DNA of 64,000 nucleotides. Source: Macrococcoides caseolyticum (GTDB lineage: Bacteria; Bacillota; Bacilli; Staphylococcales; Staphylococcaceae). This document shows positions 42,993 to 55,395 of the stretch, in pieces; position 1 is the first letter of the stretch, and each line of letters opens with the position of its first letter. The stretch lies in the NCBI RefSeq assembly GCF_021366795.1, contig NZ_JAHCPS010000009.1, positions 41,309-105,308 of the forward strand, in the 5' to 3' direction. The notes under the pieces were generated by a model. The model ran no database searches. It was not told the origin of the DNA and saw nothing but the letters and a program-made list of their open reading frames with translations. A program made the position numbers and the translations under genes.

Positions 42993-43634
42993 ATGTTTGA
43001 TAGAAAGTTATTACGTGTTTATTTTATTGCAGGGAGTCAGGATACTAAAGCAGGTAATTTAGAAGAAATACTGAAACAAGCATTAGATGCGGGTATAACA
43101 CTTTATCAGTTTAGAGAAAAGGGTGAAGGCGCACTTACCGGAAGAGATAAAGAAACACTTGCACGTCGTTTGTTCGAATTATGCAAAGCACATAACGTAC
43201 CGTTTATCGTCAATGATGATATTGAACTTGCTAAGAAAATTAATGCAGATGGTATTCATTTAGGACAGGATGATGAGAAGGTTGAAAATATCATCGATGA
43301 CTTCCAAGGCAAAATTATTGGATTATCTGTCAGCAACTTTGATGAGTATGATCAATCAGATTTAACACATGTAGATTATATTGGTGTCGGGCCTGTCTAT
43401 GAAACAAGTAGTAAAAGCGATGCGAAGAAGCCAGGTGGCATCGAATTAATCCGTAAAATGAGATTATATGATGAAGAAATTCCGATTGTTGCAATTGGCG
43501 GTATTACAAGTAAAAACTGTGAAATGATTATTGATGCCGGCGCTGATGGTATATCAACAATTTCATCGATTACACAAAGTGATAATATTGAGCAAGTTGT
43601 GACGGATTACTTAAAATATTATACAGATAAATAA
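42993..43634 (+). CDS. thiE: Thiamine-phosphate synthase
   Basis: A 213-residue TIM-barrel enzyme joining HMP-PP and thiazole phosphate to give thiamine phosphate. LYQFREKGEG, FIVNDDIELAKKINADGIHLGQDD, DYIGVGPVYETSSKSDA and VAIGGIT follow in the usual order. It starts 3 bases after thiM and ends the salvage operon. The operon holds no thiC or thiG, so these genes serve salvage unless those lie elsewhere. Confidence 0.95.
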   Translation: MFDRKLLRVYFIAGSQDTKAGNLEEILKQALDAGITLYQFREKGEGALTGRDKETLARRLFELCKAHNVPFIVNDDIELAKKINADGIHLGQDDEKVENIIDDFQGKIIGLSVSNFDEYDQSDLTHVDYIGVGPVYETSSKSDAKKPGGIELIRKMRLYDEEIPIVAIGGITSKNCEMIIDAGADGISTISSITQSDNIEQVVTDYLKYYTDK

Positions 43635-43713
43635 TTATTAATGGTTTTGGTTTATGATTGTGGATTTTTATGATAAAATAACCTCTATGTGAATAATATT
43701 ATGAGGTGAAAGA

Positions 43714-44574
43714 ATGAAGAAAAAGGCAATATGGCCGTTAATTATTGCGATTGCATTATTTTTAGCGGGTTGTGATTATTCAAAAGAAGAGAATCGAACT
43801 GGATTTTTCTATGATACATTTGTACATCCGTTAGACCAATTAATCCACTGGCTAGGATCAAATATGGGGCATAACTATGGCCTTGCAATTATTGCGATTA
43901 CTTTAATCGTACGTTTAGCACTATTCCCATTTATGATGCGTACGTATAAGAACCAATATGTCATGAAAGAAAAAATGGCACTGATTAAACCGCAAATGAC
44001 TGAAATTCAAGAACGTGTTAAACGTGCACGTACACAAGAAGAAAAAATGGTTGCCAATCAGGAAATGATGACATTATACAAAGAGAATGGTATTAACCCT
44101 TTAAATATGGGATGCTTACCATTATTAATTCAGTTACCAATTGTAACAGGGCTTTTCTATGTTTTAAAATATCCAACTGAAGGCGGTATTACAAAATATC
44201 CAGACTTTTTATGGTTTGATTTAACGAAGACAGATATCGTGATGACAATCATTGCCGGATTGGTATATGCATTACAAGCTTATGTATCGATGCAAAACAT
44301 TCCAGATGAGCAAAAAGCACAAATGAGAATGATGATGTTTATCTCACCAATTATGATTGTGTGGATGTCTTCAATTTCACCAGCTGCATTACCTTTATAT
44401 TGGGCTGTTGGTGGTATTTTCTTAGTATTCCAGACTTGGTTAGGCAATAAGTTCTATAAAAAGAAAGTACACGAAGAAATTGCTCCTTTAGTTGAAGCAC
44501 ATGAACAAAATGAAGCGGCAAAACAACCGAAATCAGTTCAAGTTGTTTCAAGTAAGAAGAAAAAACGTAAATAA
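43714..44574 (+). CDS. yidC: Membrane protein insertase YidC/OxaA (lipoprotein)
   Basis: A 286-residue insertase. A lipoprotein signal with lipobox LAGC (C20) precedes five or so membrane helices; the conserved hydrophilic-groove Arg is in TLIVRLALFPF (near 67-77). The C-terminal tail is basic (VVSSKKKKRK), as in ribosome-interacting Gram-positive homologues. ATG 43714 follows TGAGGTG. A 102-bp structured repeat begins 12 bases after the stop. Confidence 0.93.
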   Translation: MKKKAIWPLIIAIALFLAGCDYSKEENRTGFFYDTFVHPLDQLIHWLGSNMGHNYGLAIIAITLIVRLALFPFMMRTYKNQYVMKEKMALIKPQMTEIQERVKRARTQEEKMVANQEMMTLYKENGINPLNMGCLPLLIQLPIVTGLFYVLKYPTEGGITKYPDFLWFDLTKTDIVMTIIAGLVYALQAYVSMQNIPDEQKAQMRMMMFISPIMIVWMSSISPAALPLYWAVGGIFLVFQTWLGNKFYKKKVHEEIAPLVEAHEQNEAAKQPKSVQVVSSKKKKRK

Positions 44575-44585
44575 GTATAAAATAA

Positions 44586-44687
44586 AGAGGCAGGAACAGA
44601 AGTGTTCTGCCACAAACAAAAACCGGACAAAACTATTAAATCGTTCTTTGATTGATAGCTTTGTTCGGTTTTTTGTCGTAGTGACAA
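44586..44687 (+). repeat. 102-bp dispersed structured repeat, copy 2 (after yidC)
   Basis: Gap-free match to 34719-34820. Pairings are kept with changes on both sides: AACCGGACAAA with TTTGTTCGGTT, and CTATTAAATC with GATTGATAG at the tip. A run of six T's in the descending arm could aid termination of yidC. Confidence 0.8.
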
Positions 44688-44764
44688 CTCCTGTTCTGCC
44701 GTTTATTCTATTTAACAGTAAGGGTTAAATTATTATGTCTCAACCGCTATATTTGTTAGTGATT

Positions 44765-45394
44765 CTATCCCCATTCCTCTATAAACTGTTCAATAAATGC
44801 TTTCATATATGCATTACGTTGTTCCGCCATTTCAACTGCAGTTTGCGTATTCATCAAATCAATGAGTTTAAACAATTTCTCATAAAAATGATTAATCGCT
44901 GTACTTGGTGTTCTGTAATTACTTAAATCTGTTCGAACAGGGATATCTGGATCATACATTGCTTCACCGAATTTACCGGCAAACATGAATGTACGTGCAA
45001 TACCAATGGCGCCTAGTGCATCTAAACGATCAGCATCCTGCACGACTTTACCTTCTAATGACTTTAATTTTCCAGCGTTTTTCCCACCATTAAAACTCAT
45101 GTATTGCAATATATGGTTAATCTCATTTTGTTGATTGACTGGCAGTTGTATAGAAGTATAGAAATCATTTAAGCGTGACCATGCTTCTTTCTTATCGAAT
45201 AATTTCTCATCTACAGTATCATGAAGTAATGCAGCCATTTCTACGATGAATAAATCTGCATGTTCCTTCTCACCAATGATACGTGCCATCTTTCTGACAC
45301 GTTCAATGTGCGCAAAATCATGACCGCTTGATTCACCTTTATGTATAGTTTTCACAAACGCTTCTGTGAGTTTTATTATCATTTCATTGTTCAT
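44765..45394 (-). CDS. HD-domain phosphohydrolase
   Basis: A 209-residue HD-superfamily protein. Metal ligands are visible in SGHDFAHIERVRKMA (near 23-37), AALLHDTVDEK (HD near 57-58) and VQDADRLDALGAIGIAR (D near 118). The pattern is that of the YedJ-like uncharacterised phosphohydrolases acting on nucleotides or phosphate esters. ATG at 45394 is preceded by AAGGAGT. The upstream region is shared with a divergent small membrane-peptide gene. Confidence 0.82.
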   Translation of the reverse strand: MNNEMIIKLTEAFVKTIHKGESSGHDFAHIERVRKMARIIGEKEHADLFIVEMAALLHDTVDEKLFDKKEAWSRLNDFYTSIQLPVNQQNEINHILQYMSFNGGKNAGKLKSLEGKVVQDADRLDALGAIGIARTFMFAGKFGEAMYDPDIPVRTDLSNYRTPSTAINHFYEKLFKLIDLMNTQTAVEMAEQRNAYMKAFIEQFIEEWG

Positions 45395-45417
45395 GTGAAA
45401 AAACTCCTTGTTTTATA

Positions 45418-45445
45418 TTTACAATTAGAAAAAACTTGGTATAAT
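45418..45445 (+). promoter_or_regulatory. Promoter of the 39-residue small gene
   Basis: -35 TTTACA (45418-45423), 16-base spacer, consensus -10 TATAAT (45440-45445). Confidence 0.65.
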
Positions 45446-45504
45446 ATTTTTAAGAATTATCTGAATATTCAAATATTAACTGAAATCAAAAGGGGATGAT
45501 AATC

Positions 45505-45624
45505 ATGAATCATACATATCAATTCGAATTAACGCAACAACAAAAGAAACTTGCTTGGACTTATCTTGTTGTCCATAGTGTATTCTTTTTAAATTTAGCT
45601 GCTGACTTTCTACTCCTTCAGTAA
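45505..45624 (+). CDS. Small membrane protein, 39 residues
   Basis: A short frame encoding 39 residues: polar N-terminus (MNHTYQFELTQQQKKLA) and a hydrophobic helix at about 18-38 (WTYLVVHSVFFLNLAADFLLL). It has a strong ribosome site (AAAAGGGGATG, ATG 45505) and a consensus promoter 60 bases upstream, which makes it a convincing gene. No family recognised. It stands alone between two minus-strand genes. Confidence 0.65.
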   Translation: MNHTYQFELTQQQKKLAWTYLVVHSVFFLNLAADFLLLQ

Positions 45625-45677
45625 CTAATCATTTAAAGCATTAAGTCAAAATAATAGGGGACAAATGTCCCCTGAAT

Positions 45678-47153
45678 TTAAAGGATGGGTGATATCAATC
45701 GCGCGATAGCTTCTTTCACTCGAATGAGTAGTACGCGCTGGTCATATATTTCCTGCGTCAATTGACTGGATACTTTAACATCTTCTTCAAATGTTTTTCT
45801 GAGTTCATAAGCAATATCATGATCATAAATAAAAGCATTAACTTCAAAGTTTAATTCAAAACTTCTAAAGTCCATATTCGCCGTGCCAACACTTGCCACT
45901 TCATCATCAATGACCAACATTTTTGTATGGATAAAGCCATTTTCATAAATGAAAATATTACATCCTGCTTTTAATAATTCACCGACATTTGAATAAGTTG
46001 CCCAATAAACAAATGGATGGTCTGGTTTATTAGGAATCATAATATTGACTTCAACCCCCGTTAATGCAGCGATTTTTAATGCATCAAGCAATGAGGTATC
46101 TGGTATAAAGTAAGGTGATTGAATAAATATCGACTCTTTCGCTGAAGTAATCATTTTTAAATATCCGAATTTAATATGCTGTTCGCTTGAATCTGGGCCG
46201 CTGGATGAAATCTGTATACCAATTTCGCCTTTACTATCAACGTCCGGGAAATATTTTTTGTCGTAATGCATAAAGTTACGGGTAGATTGGGAATTCCAAT
46301 CCATCATAAAGCGTAGTTGTAATGCATTGACCGAATCGCCTTCTACTCGTAGGTGCGTGTCACGCCAGTAACCAAAGCGTTTATCCAGCCCTAGATATTC
46401 GTCACCTACGTTAAAGCCACCGATATAACCAATTTTACCGTCGATTACGACAATTTTGCGGTGGTTACGGTTATTCATTCTAAAGTTAATTAATGGAAAG
46501 TGGGAAGGGAAGAAAGCTTCAACCTGCCCCCCTAATTTACGAAATGTCTTAAAGCGTGATAAGGATAAAGTACGTGAACCTATATCATCATACAACATCT
46601 TAACTTCAACGCCTTCATTGAGCTTGTCCATTAAGGCATCAATGATTTCTTTACCGATACCATCGCGCTTAAAGATGTAATATTGAATATGAATATGATC
46701 TTTGGCATTTCTAATATCATGCAGCAAATGGTCAAATTTTTCTCGTCCATCTGTTAATATTTGTACGGCATTATCAGTTGTTAAGAATGAAGAATAGTTG
46801 TTCAAATTCATTCGTATAATATCTTTATGTTTCATAATTTCTTTTGAACGAACTAATAAATCGCCTTCGTCAATAGCATGTAGTTGTTCCTGTACAATCT
46901 GTTGCAATCCAAGCTTATCTTCTTCATCTAATTTGAAGATACTTGACTGTTTGATCTGTCTACCAAACAATAAATACAGGATGAATCCTATGATTGGTAA
47001 GAAGAATAACACAAGTAGCCATGCCCATGTAGAACCTGCTTGTCTGCGTTCCAGAAAGATGATAACGAAGGCTAGGAAAATATTGAATACAAATCCAACG
47101 AAAAAAAGAATCGAGAATAGTTGTGAATAATCAATCGATGATAAAAATGACAT
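45678..47153 (-). CDS. cls: Cardiolipin synthase
   Basis: A 491-residue phospholipase D-family enzyme joining two phosphatidylglycerols into cardiolipin. Two N-terminal membrane helices (about 11-34 and 45-63) precede two HKD motifs, [17 protein letters not shown] and [17 protein letters not shown] chose ATG 47153 ([11 protein letters not shown]), which has a G-rich ribosome site (seven G's) eight bases upstream and gives the usual staphylococcal length. Cls activity rises under salt stress in staphylococci. Confidence 0.93.
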   Translation of the reverse strand: MSFLSSIDYSQLFSILFFVGFVFNIFLAFVIIFLERRQAGSTWAWLLVLFFLPIIGFILYLLFGRQIKQSSIFKLDEEDKLGLQQIVQEQLHAIDEGDLLVRSKEIMKHKDIIRMNLNNYSSFLTTDNAVQILTDGREKFDHLLHDIRNAKDHIHIQYYIFKRDGIGKEIIDALMDKLNEGVEVKMLYDDIGSRTLSLSRFKTFRKLGGQVEAFFPSHFPLINFRMNNRNHRKIVVIDGKIGYIGGFNVGDEYLGLDKRFGYWRDTHLRVEGDSVNALQLRFMMDWNSQSTRNFMHYDKKYFPDVDSKGEIGIQISSSGPDSSEQHIKFGYLKMITSAKESIFIQSPYFIPDTSLLDALKIAALTGVEVNIMIPNKPDHPFVYWATYSNVGELLKAGCNIFIYENGFIHTKMLVIDDEVASVGTANMDFRSFELNFEVNAFIYDHDIAYELRKTFEEDVKVSSQLTQEIYDQRVLLIRVKEAIARLISPIL

Positions 47154-47362
47154 AATAGCCCCCCCATTACTATGAATAGATTTATTATACATTAAACGTG
47201 GCATAATTACTTTTGGCATAGACGCTTTTTAGGGTTGTAAATTTATTTACAAATCGCTTTCAATGTTCACAAAAACTTTACATAAATAAGTCCATGGACC
47301 TATAGCTATATTCCAAATTTTCAGTTACACTATTAATAACAAATTGATTAGGAGTGATCAAA

Positions 47363-47497
47363 ATGAAACAGTCGCAAGAGAAAATTAAAAATGTAGTCAC
47401 TCTGCTTTCTTCACTTGGTGTTAATATTTCAAAAACTAAATCACGACTTGAAGTTATGCGTACGTTACCACATGTAGCACCCGCAAAATTAAAATAA
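47363..47497 (+). CDS. Small conserved-looking protein, 44 residues
   Basis: A 44-residue soluble frame (MKQSQEKIKNVVTLLSSLGV start, KTKSRLEVMRTLP middle, basic end). A good ribosome site, TTAGGAGTG, precedes ATG 47363 and a clear terminator follows the stop. The KTKSRLE segment recalls the short Lmo0850-type family of Listeria and staphylococci, but I hold that loosely. The function is unknown. Confidence 0.65.
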   Translation: MKQSQEKIKNVVTLLSSLGVNISKTKSRLEVMRTLPHVAPAKLK

Positions 47498-47507
47498 TAT
47501 ACATAAT

Positions 47508-47538
47508 GAAAGGACATTCTAAGACGAATGTTCTTTTT
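47508..47538 (+). terminator. Terminator of the 44-residue gene
   Basis: Stem AAAGGACATTC with GAATGTTCTTT around a 6-base loop, followed by T's. Confidence 0.8.
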
Positions 47539-47608
47539 TTATGTGTGATTGTTGTGGGATATGCAATTTGAATGTTATCCGTTAATCATATATTAATGAC
47601 TATTAAAT

Positions 47609-47638
47609 AAAAAAGCGCCACTTAATAAGCAGCGCTTC
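47609..47638 (-). terminator. rodA terminator
   Basis: Inverted repeat AAGCGC...GCGCTT with A-run on the plus strand, i.e. T-run for the leftward rodA transcript. Confidence 0.65.
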
Positions 47639-47655
47639 AAAATCTCAATTCGGTG

Positions 47656-48867
47656 TTATTTAGCTGATTTATACTTTTTAATCTGTTCAGGATTAGAATG
47701 ATAGAATATTGACAACGCGACGCCGATGCCACACATCAATGCCCAAAGTGCACTACCACCGTAACTAATAAAGGGTAGGGGTATACCTGTAATCGGTACG
47801 ACTTGGATCGTCATACCAACATTTTGAAAGACGTGGAAGATAATCATACTGATTAACCCGATTAAGAAAAATGATGCAAATGGATCACTAGATACTTGAG
47901 CCATTCTGATTAAATGCGTAAATAATGCAAGGAATAATACAAGGACTAAAACTGTCCCGATAAAACCAAATTCTTCACCGATAACAGAGAAGATAAAGTC
48001 TGTATGGTTCTCTGGAATATAAACTTCTCCACCTTTAAATCCCTTACCGAACAATCCTCCTGAACCAATGGCCTTCATTGATTCCATTAAGTGAAAACCT
48101 TCTCCGTCGCTATATTCAGCCGGATTTAGCCAGGAATTAATACGCCCTAATTGATATGTTTTAATACCGAGTACTTTATCGATTAATTCAGGTTTAAAGA
48201 TGATCGTTAATATTAATGTTGAACCGATTGCTGCAAGACCTATTAAAAATGGTGCCAAAATTCGCCATGTTACACCACTAACAACTGTAATTCCGAGTAT
48301 GATTGCTAGTAACACAAGGGTAGTACCCAAATCATTTTGTAATAATATTAAAATCATCGGAATGATGGAAGTAAGAGCTATTTTCATTAAGAGTACGATA
48401 TCTGATTGTAGCGACTTATAATATGTAAAACGGTTATGATCATATACAACTTTACTCAACGTTAAAATAAGGATAATTTTCATAAATTCTGAAGGTTGTA
48501 GACTTAGTCGGCCGAAAAAGACATACCAACTCTTTGCACCGTTAATCGTCGGTGTAAGTGATGATTCAGGCAGAATCAGCAATCCTAGTAAAGCTAAATT
48601 TCCAAGGCAATAAAGCATGAATACCCACTTATTAATCAGTTTGGGTGAAACAAACATAATACTAAATGCGATAATAAATCCGAGTATATAATAAAAAATT
48701 TGTCGTTCTGCAAAGTTGGTGCTATATTGTTGTCCGTCCATCGCAGAAGTGATGACAATCAAACTCACTGCAAAGAAACAAATTAATAATATAATGAGCC
48801 ACCAATCGATTTTTTCAATCCACGGGCGTTTAATTTTGAAACGTGATGTACTACTTGATCGAGCCAT
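47656..48867 (-). CDS. rodA: RodA/FtsW-family peptidoglycan glycosyltransferase
   Basis: A 403-residue SEDS protein with about ten membrane helices that polymerises lipid II with a partner penicillin-binding protein. Family marks: NGAKSWYVFFGRLSLQPSEFMKI (near 109-131), GEEFGFIGT and the late PLPFISYGGSALW. ATG 48867 has AGGAG seven bases upstream; TTG 48873 is too close to it. Its position next to ddl-murF matches staphylococcal rodA rather than ftsW. Confidence 0.88.
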   Translation of the reverse strand: MARSSSTSRFKIKRPWIEKIDWWLIILLICFFAVSLIVITSAMDGQQYSTNFAERQIFYYILGFIIAFSIMFVSPKLINKWVFMLYCLGNLALLGLLILPESSLTPTINGAKSWYVFFGRLSLQPSEFMKIILILTLSKVVYDHNRFTYYKSLQSDIVLLMKIALTSIIPMILILLQNDLGTTLVLLAIILGITVVSGVTWRILAPFLIGLAAIGSTLILTIIFKPELIDKVLGIKTYQLGRINSWLNPAEYSDGEGFHLMESMKAIGSGGLFGKGFKGGEVYIPENHTDFIFSVIGEEFGFIGTVLVLVLFLALFTHLIRMAQVSSDPFASFFLIGLISMIIFHVFQNVGMTIQVVPITGIPLPFISYGGSALWALMCGIGVALSIFYHSNPEQIKKYKSAK

Positions 48868-49019
48868 GGTCAAACTCCTAATCTTTATAAATTATAGTCA
48901 TTATTATACATAAATTTAAGCAAACATTATAGGAATAAATGTTTATTTTATTCATGATTCATATGTTTCAATAAAAAACATGCATAACATCATATATCGT
49001 GATAGTATTATGATATTAA

Positions 49020-50108
<1,089 letters not shown>

Positions 50109-50113
50109 TAAAA

Positions 50114-51451
50114 ATGATTAAAAGAAGTTTACAATGGATAGCAGAACAAACGAATGGCACTTTAATTGGTAATAATCAAGAGGTAATAATTGAGGGCGTA
50201 TCAATTGATTCAAGACATATCAATGAGGGTGTATTATTTATCCCGTTTAAAGGTGAAAATGTTGATGGTCATCACTATGTAAAGCAAGCACTGGAAAGTG
50301 GTGCGCATGCAGCACTATGGCAAAGTGATGTAGAAGTACCGCAAGAATTACCATTAGTTGTTGTAGAAGATACTTTAATCGCCTTACAGTCAATTGCTAA
50401 AGCTTATTTGAATGAAGTTCATCCAAAAGTGATTGCAATTACAGGAAGTAATGGTAAAACAACGACTAAAGATATGGTAGAAGCGGTACTTGCACCCAAT
50501 TTTAAAGTTAAAAAGACACAAGGGAATTATAATAATGAAATAGGGTTACCTTTAACACTTTGTCAATTAGACGAAGATACTGAAATTTCAATATTGGAAA
50601 TGGGGATGTCTGGCTTTGGCGAGATTGAATTCTTATCAGAACTCGCACAGCCCGATATTGCAGCGATTACAAATATTGGTGAGAGCCATATGAGAGACTT
50701 AGGTTCTAGAGCAGGCATAGCACAAGCTAAGTTCGAAATTATTAAAGGTTTAAATGGTCCATTATTTTATGATGGCGATGAACCATTACTTCAAGCATTA
50801 GTTGCAAAGTCAGAAGGTACATTCAAAAAAATTGGCTTTAACGAAGATAATGACTATTACATTCATGCGCTACAAACGTCAGATAGAAGGATAACATTTA
50901 AAGTCGATGATTATACTTTTAGTGTACCAACACTTGGGGCACATAATGCACGTAATGCTACTATTGCCATTGCAATTGGACGTCTTCTAGGTTTAAGTGA
51001 TGAAACCATTTGTAGTAATTTAAACCAGCTACAATTGACCAATATGCGTATGGAACAAATGATAGGTCAGAATAAATCCCGATTAATTAACGATGCATAT
51101 AATGCAAGTCCGACAAGTATGCGCGCAGCGATTGATACACTGTCAATTATAGATATTCAGAAAAAAATCATTGTTTTTAGTGACGTGCTTGAACTTGGAC
51201 CTGATTCTAAAGCTTATCATACCGCTATTGGTGAATATTTTAAGGATAAAGGAATAGATATGTTAATGACGGTTGGACAAGATGCATTCTATATCGCAGA
51301 AGCTGCACGACCATTTACCAATGCAACACATTATGATTCGAAAGAGGCATTAGAGCAGGCATTAGTGAAAGAACTTAATCCAAACACCGTCGTACTGTTT
51401 AAAGCGAGTCGCGGGATGGCACTTGAGACAATCATTAATCATTTAATCTAA
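50114..51451 (+). CDS. murF: UDP-MurNAc-tripeptide--D-Ala-D-Ala ligase
   Basis: A 445-residue Mur ligase adding D-Ala-D-Ala to the nucleotide tripeptide. ATP loop AITGSNGKTTTKDMVEA (near 112-128), the TQGNYNNEIGLPLT segment and INDAYNASPTSM (near 329-340) are diagnostic. It starts 5 bases after ddl, so the two form one transcript ending at the hairpin near 51520. Confidence 0.95.
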   Translation: MIKRSLQWIAEQTNGTLIGNNQEVIIEGVSIDSRHINEGVLFIPFKGENVDGHHYVKQALESGAHAALWQSDVEVPQELPLVVVEDTLIALQSIAKAYLNEVHPKVIAITGSNGKTTTKDMVEAVLAPNFKVKKTQGNYNNEIGLPLTLCQLDEDTEISILEMGMSGFGEIEFLSELAQPDIAAITNIGESHMRDLGSRAGIAQAKFEIIKGLNGPLFYDGDEPLLQALVAKSEGTFKKIGFNEDNDYYIHALQTSDRRITFKVDDYTFSVPTLGAHNARNATIAIAIGRLLGLSDETICSNLNQLQLTNMRMEQMIGQNKSRLINDAYNASPTSMRAAIDTLSIIDIQKKIIVFSDVLELGPDSKAYHTAIGEYFKDKGIDMLMTVGQDAFYIAEAARPFTNATHYDSKEALEQALVKELNPNTVVLFKASRGMALETIINHLI

Positions 51452-51509
51452 GGACTACTTAAAGACAGTTTAAAAAATAAATTTAAATAAAAAATAAAGT
51501 AACAAAGTG

Positions 51510-51540
51510 AATGACTGTATAGGTTACAGTCATTTTTTTG
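51510..51540 (+). terminator. ddl-murF terminator
   Basis: Stem AATGACTGTA with TACAGTCATT around TAGGT, followed by TTTTTTG. The rest of the 260-base gap before cshA holds no feature I can support. Confidence 0.85.
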
Positions 51541-51691
51541 TTATATTCCGGCTGATGTAACGCATTGTATTGATTGTAAAAATATACGATAGATGCTAAG
51601 ATAGAGAAGTTGAATAGGTATGTGAGTATAAAATTACTCTTACGCCAGGAGAACAAGTCGAGTACGCACACTATAGAGGCGTAATTATTGA

Positions 51692-53230
<1,539 letters not shown>

Positions 53231-53240
53231 ATAGTTATTT

Positions 53241-53288
53241 TGAACACCTTAAATTAATCGAAGAGATTAGTTTGAGGTGTTTTTGTTT
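53241..53288 (+). terminator. cshA terminator
   Basis: AACACCT(TAAA)TTAATC pairs with GATTAG(TTTG)AGGTGTT around GAAGA, followed by TTTGTTTTTT. Confidence 0.7.
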
Positions 53289-53423
53289 TTTGAGGGGGAT
53301 GAGTGAGTAAGTGTCTTAAAAATAAAGATGGCGCCACTTTCAACCATAAAGATAGCATACAATGATCATCTTATGAAAATCTTATGTTCTTTGTTATAAT
53401 TTACATAAATGGAGGCGATTGAA

Positions 53424-53903
53424 TTGTATTTTGAACCGTTACCACATGCACAACCTGCAAATACTCCTGTATATAGACGTATTAAATGGAGTATTTTTGC
53501 GTTATTCACTTTAGCCATCTGTACCGGTTTGTATTTTGGCATCAATTGGTTGTATGAATGGCGTTATACATACTTAATATTCTTGTTGATGCTAATTCCC
53601 ATCTATATTCTTTCACTTGGTATTTTCTTAAGTTATAAATACACCCGTTATCAGCTCAATCAGGCTACACTTGAAATGAGTAGCGGGGCTTTCTTCATGA
53701 GCAGAAAGATTGTACCGCTAGATTTGATGCAGTCAGTAAAGATTGAACAAGGATTTATCATGAAAAAATTTAATCTTGCAGTTGTTACTGTCTATACACG
53801 TGGAGATATGGTTGTTCTACCTTATATGGAAACAAAAGAAGCTGAAGCGGTAGCGGAACGTATTATTGCAAGAATTAAGGAGATTCAATATGGACTCAAC
53901 TAA
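53424..53903 (+). CDS. ydbS: PH-domain (DUF304) membrane protein, YdbS-like
   Basis: A 159-residue protein with two membrane helices (about 22-45 and 49-72) and a bacterial PH (bPH2/DUF304) domain at about 75-150 (TLEMSSGAFFMSRKIVPLDLMQSVKIEQG). I chose TTG 53424 (MYFEPLPHAQ), eight bases after GGAGG. YdbS and YdbT form a pair in Bacillus; the function is unknown beyond reports of a role in resisting membrane-active peptides. Overlaps the next gene by 14 bases. Confidence 0.78.
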   Translation: MYFEPLPHAQPANTPVYRRIKWSIFALFTLAICTGLYFGINWLYEWRYTYLIFLLMLIPIYILSLGIFLSYKYTRYQLNQATLEMSSGAFFMSRKIVPLDLMQSVKIEQGFIMKKFNLAVVTVYTRGDMVVLPYMETKEAEAVAERIIARIKEIQYGLN

Positions 53904-55395
53904 AAAATCACTTCATTATTCTACGTATCTATCTAATCTGCTTAAATCTTTAAAAAGTAATATCTTTCCGATAGGTTTTGGGTTGTTCTTAATCATCAAA
54001 GATGGTTTCTCAAAAGAGGCGCTACTAGATAATGGCTTTGCTATCTTGATTTTATTATTTACTTTACTGAGTGCGATATTTAGTATGATTGAAGCAAAGA
54101 TAACAAAATACTGGATTGAAGATGATAAATTAATGCTTCAAAAGGGTATTATCAGTCGTACGATTAAAGAAATTTATATCGGTAAAATTCAGACGATGGA
54201 TTCTTCAGCTGGGATTGCGAATCAATTACTCGGTGGTGTCATCATGCATATTAAAACAGCGGGTGACGGGATTGAATTGAATAGTATAGGAAAGAATGAT
54301 GCTCAAGCTTTAAGTGAGTATATTAATCAGCGTAAATTTCAATTGCAACAGGGTGCCGTTGTACAAGATAGTCTAATAGAAAATCATGAAGAAGAGGATA
54401 TAATTAAATACGACGAAAAGTCTTATGAAACAATATATCAATTATCATTTACGGATTTAATTTTGATGAGTTCAACAAGTGCATCAATGTTTACGGTCAT
54501 CGCCGTTGTGAGTGCGATTTATTCTCAGGTGAATGATATTTTTAATTTGGATAGATATTTGGATAAATTGGAAAGTATCGTTGGAGAAAGTTATGTGATG
54601 GTAGGTATTATCATACTCCTGGCACTGTTATTTAGCTATGTTATCGGGGTATTTATTACTGCACTTAAATATCATCAATATACTGTGAAGTTTGACGGTG
54701 AGTTAATCAATATTAAATATGGTTTGTTCGAACGAAAAAATAAATACATCGCTGTAAAAAATATTCAGAAAGTCACAGAAAAACAAAGTTATCTTAGAAA
54801 GTTATTGAATAAAACATCATTTGTCGTTACTACAACGAGTGAAATGAAAGGTTCAGAAGACAGCATTTTAGGTGATGAAGAAGTATTACCATTTATTAAT
54901 CGTGATGATGCGTATCAATTGATTCAAAGACTCGTTCCGAAGTATCAATTTGATGAAGTAAACAAAGTTATTCCAAAGCGCAGTATACGCAGATACTTTC
55001 AGGTTTCCTGGGTAATATTTTTAATTGTTGGTTGTATCGTTCAATATTACTGGTTTGAATATTCATGGCTGATTGTTATTCTGCTGATGGTGTTAACCCT
55101 TATCACGGCATTTATCAAATATAAAAATTCAGGCTATATTATTTTAGATGATCAGATTAATGTGCGTAATGGTGGTGTATTTGTAATGCAAACTTCTTTT
55201 ATTAAAGAAGAGAACATTATCGGGTTAGATGTATCATCCACACCATTTATGAATCGTGCAGGTTTAAGAAATGTTGGTTTAGGCATTTCATCAGGAAGTA
55301 ACAGTATACAATGTCGTTTAGATTATATTGAACAAGTTGATGCTGCAAACATCTATGATTGGTTCTTGTTAAAGGAGCGACGTCAATATGAATAA
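53890..55395 (+). CDS. ydbT: Large PH-domain membrane protein, YdbT-like
   Basis: A 501-residue membrane protein with six or so helices in three pairs and repeated DUF304/bPH2 segments (for example LMLQKGIISRTIKEIYIGKIQTMD, then INIKYGLFERKNKYIAVKNIQ, then INVRNGGVFVMQTSFIKEENI). The repeated fold suggests ancestral triplication of a YdbS-like unit. ATG 53890 follows AAGGAG within the ydbS end. It overlaps the next PH gene by 8 bases. Confidence 0.78.
   Translation: MDSTKKSLHYSTYLSNLLKSLKSNIFPIGFGLFLIIKDGFSKEALLDNGFAILILLFTLLSAIFSMIEAKITKYWIEDDKLMLQKGIISRTIKEIYIGKIQTMDSSAGIANQLLGGVIMHIKTAGDGIELNSIGKNDAQALSEYINQRKFQLQQGAVVQDSLIENHEEEDIIKYDEKSYETIYQLSFTDLILMSSTSASMFTVIAVVSAIYSQVNDIFNLDRYLDKLESIVGESYVMVGIIILLALLFSYVIGVFITALKYHQYTVKFDGELINIKYGLFERKNKYIAVKNIQKVTEKQSYLRKLLNKTSFVVTTTSEMKGSEDSILGDEEVLPFINRDDAYQLIQRLVPKYQFDEVNKVIPKRSIRRYFQVSWVIFLIVGCIVQYYWFEYSWLIVILLMVLTLITAFIKYKNSGYIILDDQINVRNGGVFVMQTSFIKEENIIGLDVSSTPFMNRAGLRNVGLGISSGSNSIQCRLDYIEQVDAANIYDWFLLKERRQYE

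Noticed and set aside
44492..44728. 78-codon plus-strand frame at the end of yidC
   Set aside because: It is an out-of-frame reading of yidC continuing into repeat copy 2.
51483..51671. 62-codon minus-strand frame with hydrophobic residues between murF and cshA
   Set aside because: It reads through the murF terminator hairpin, starts at GTG with no ribosome site, and its hydrophobicity follows from the AT-rich sequence.
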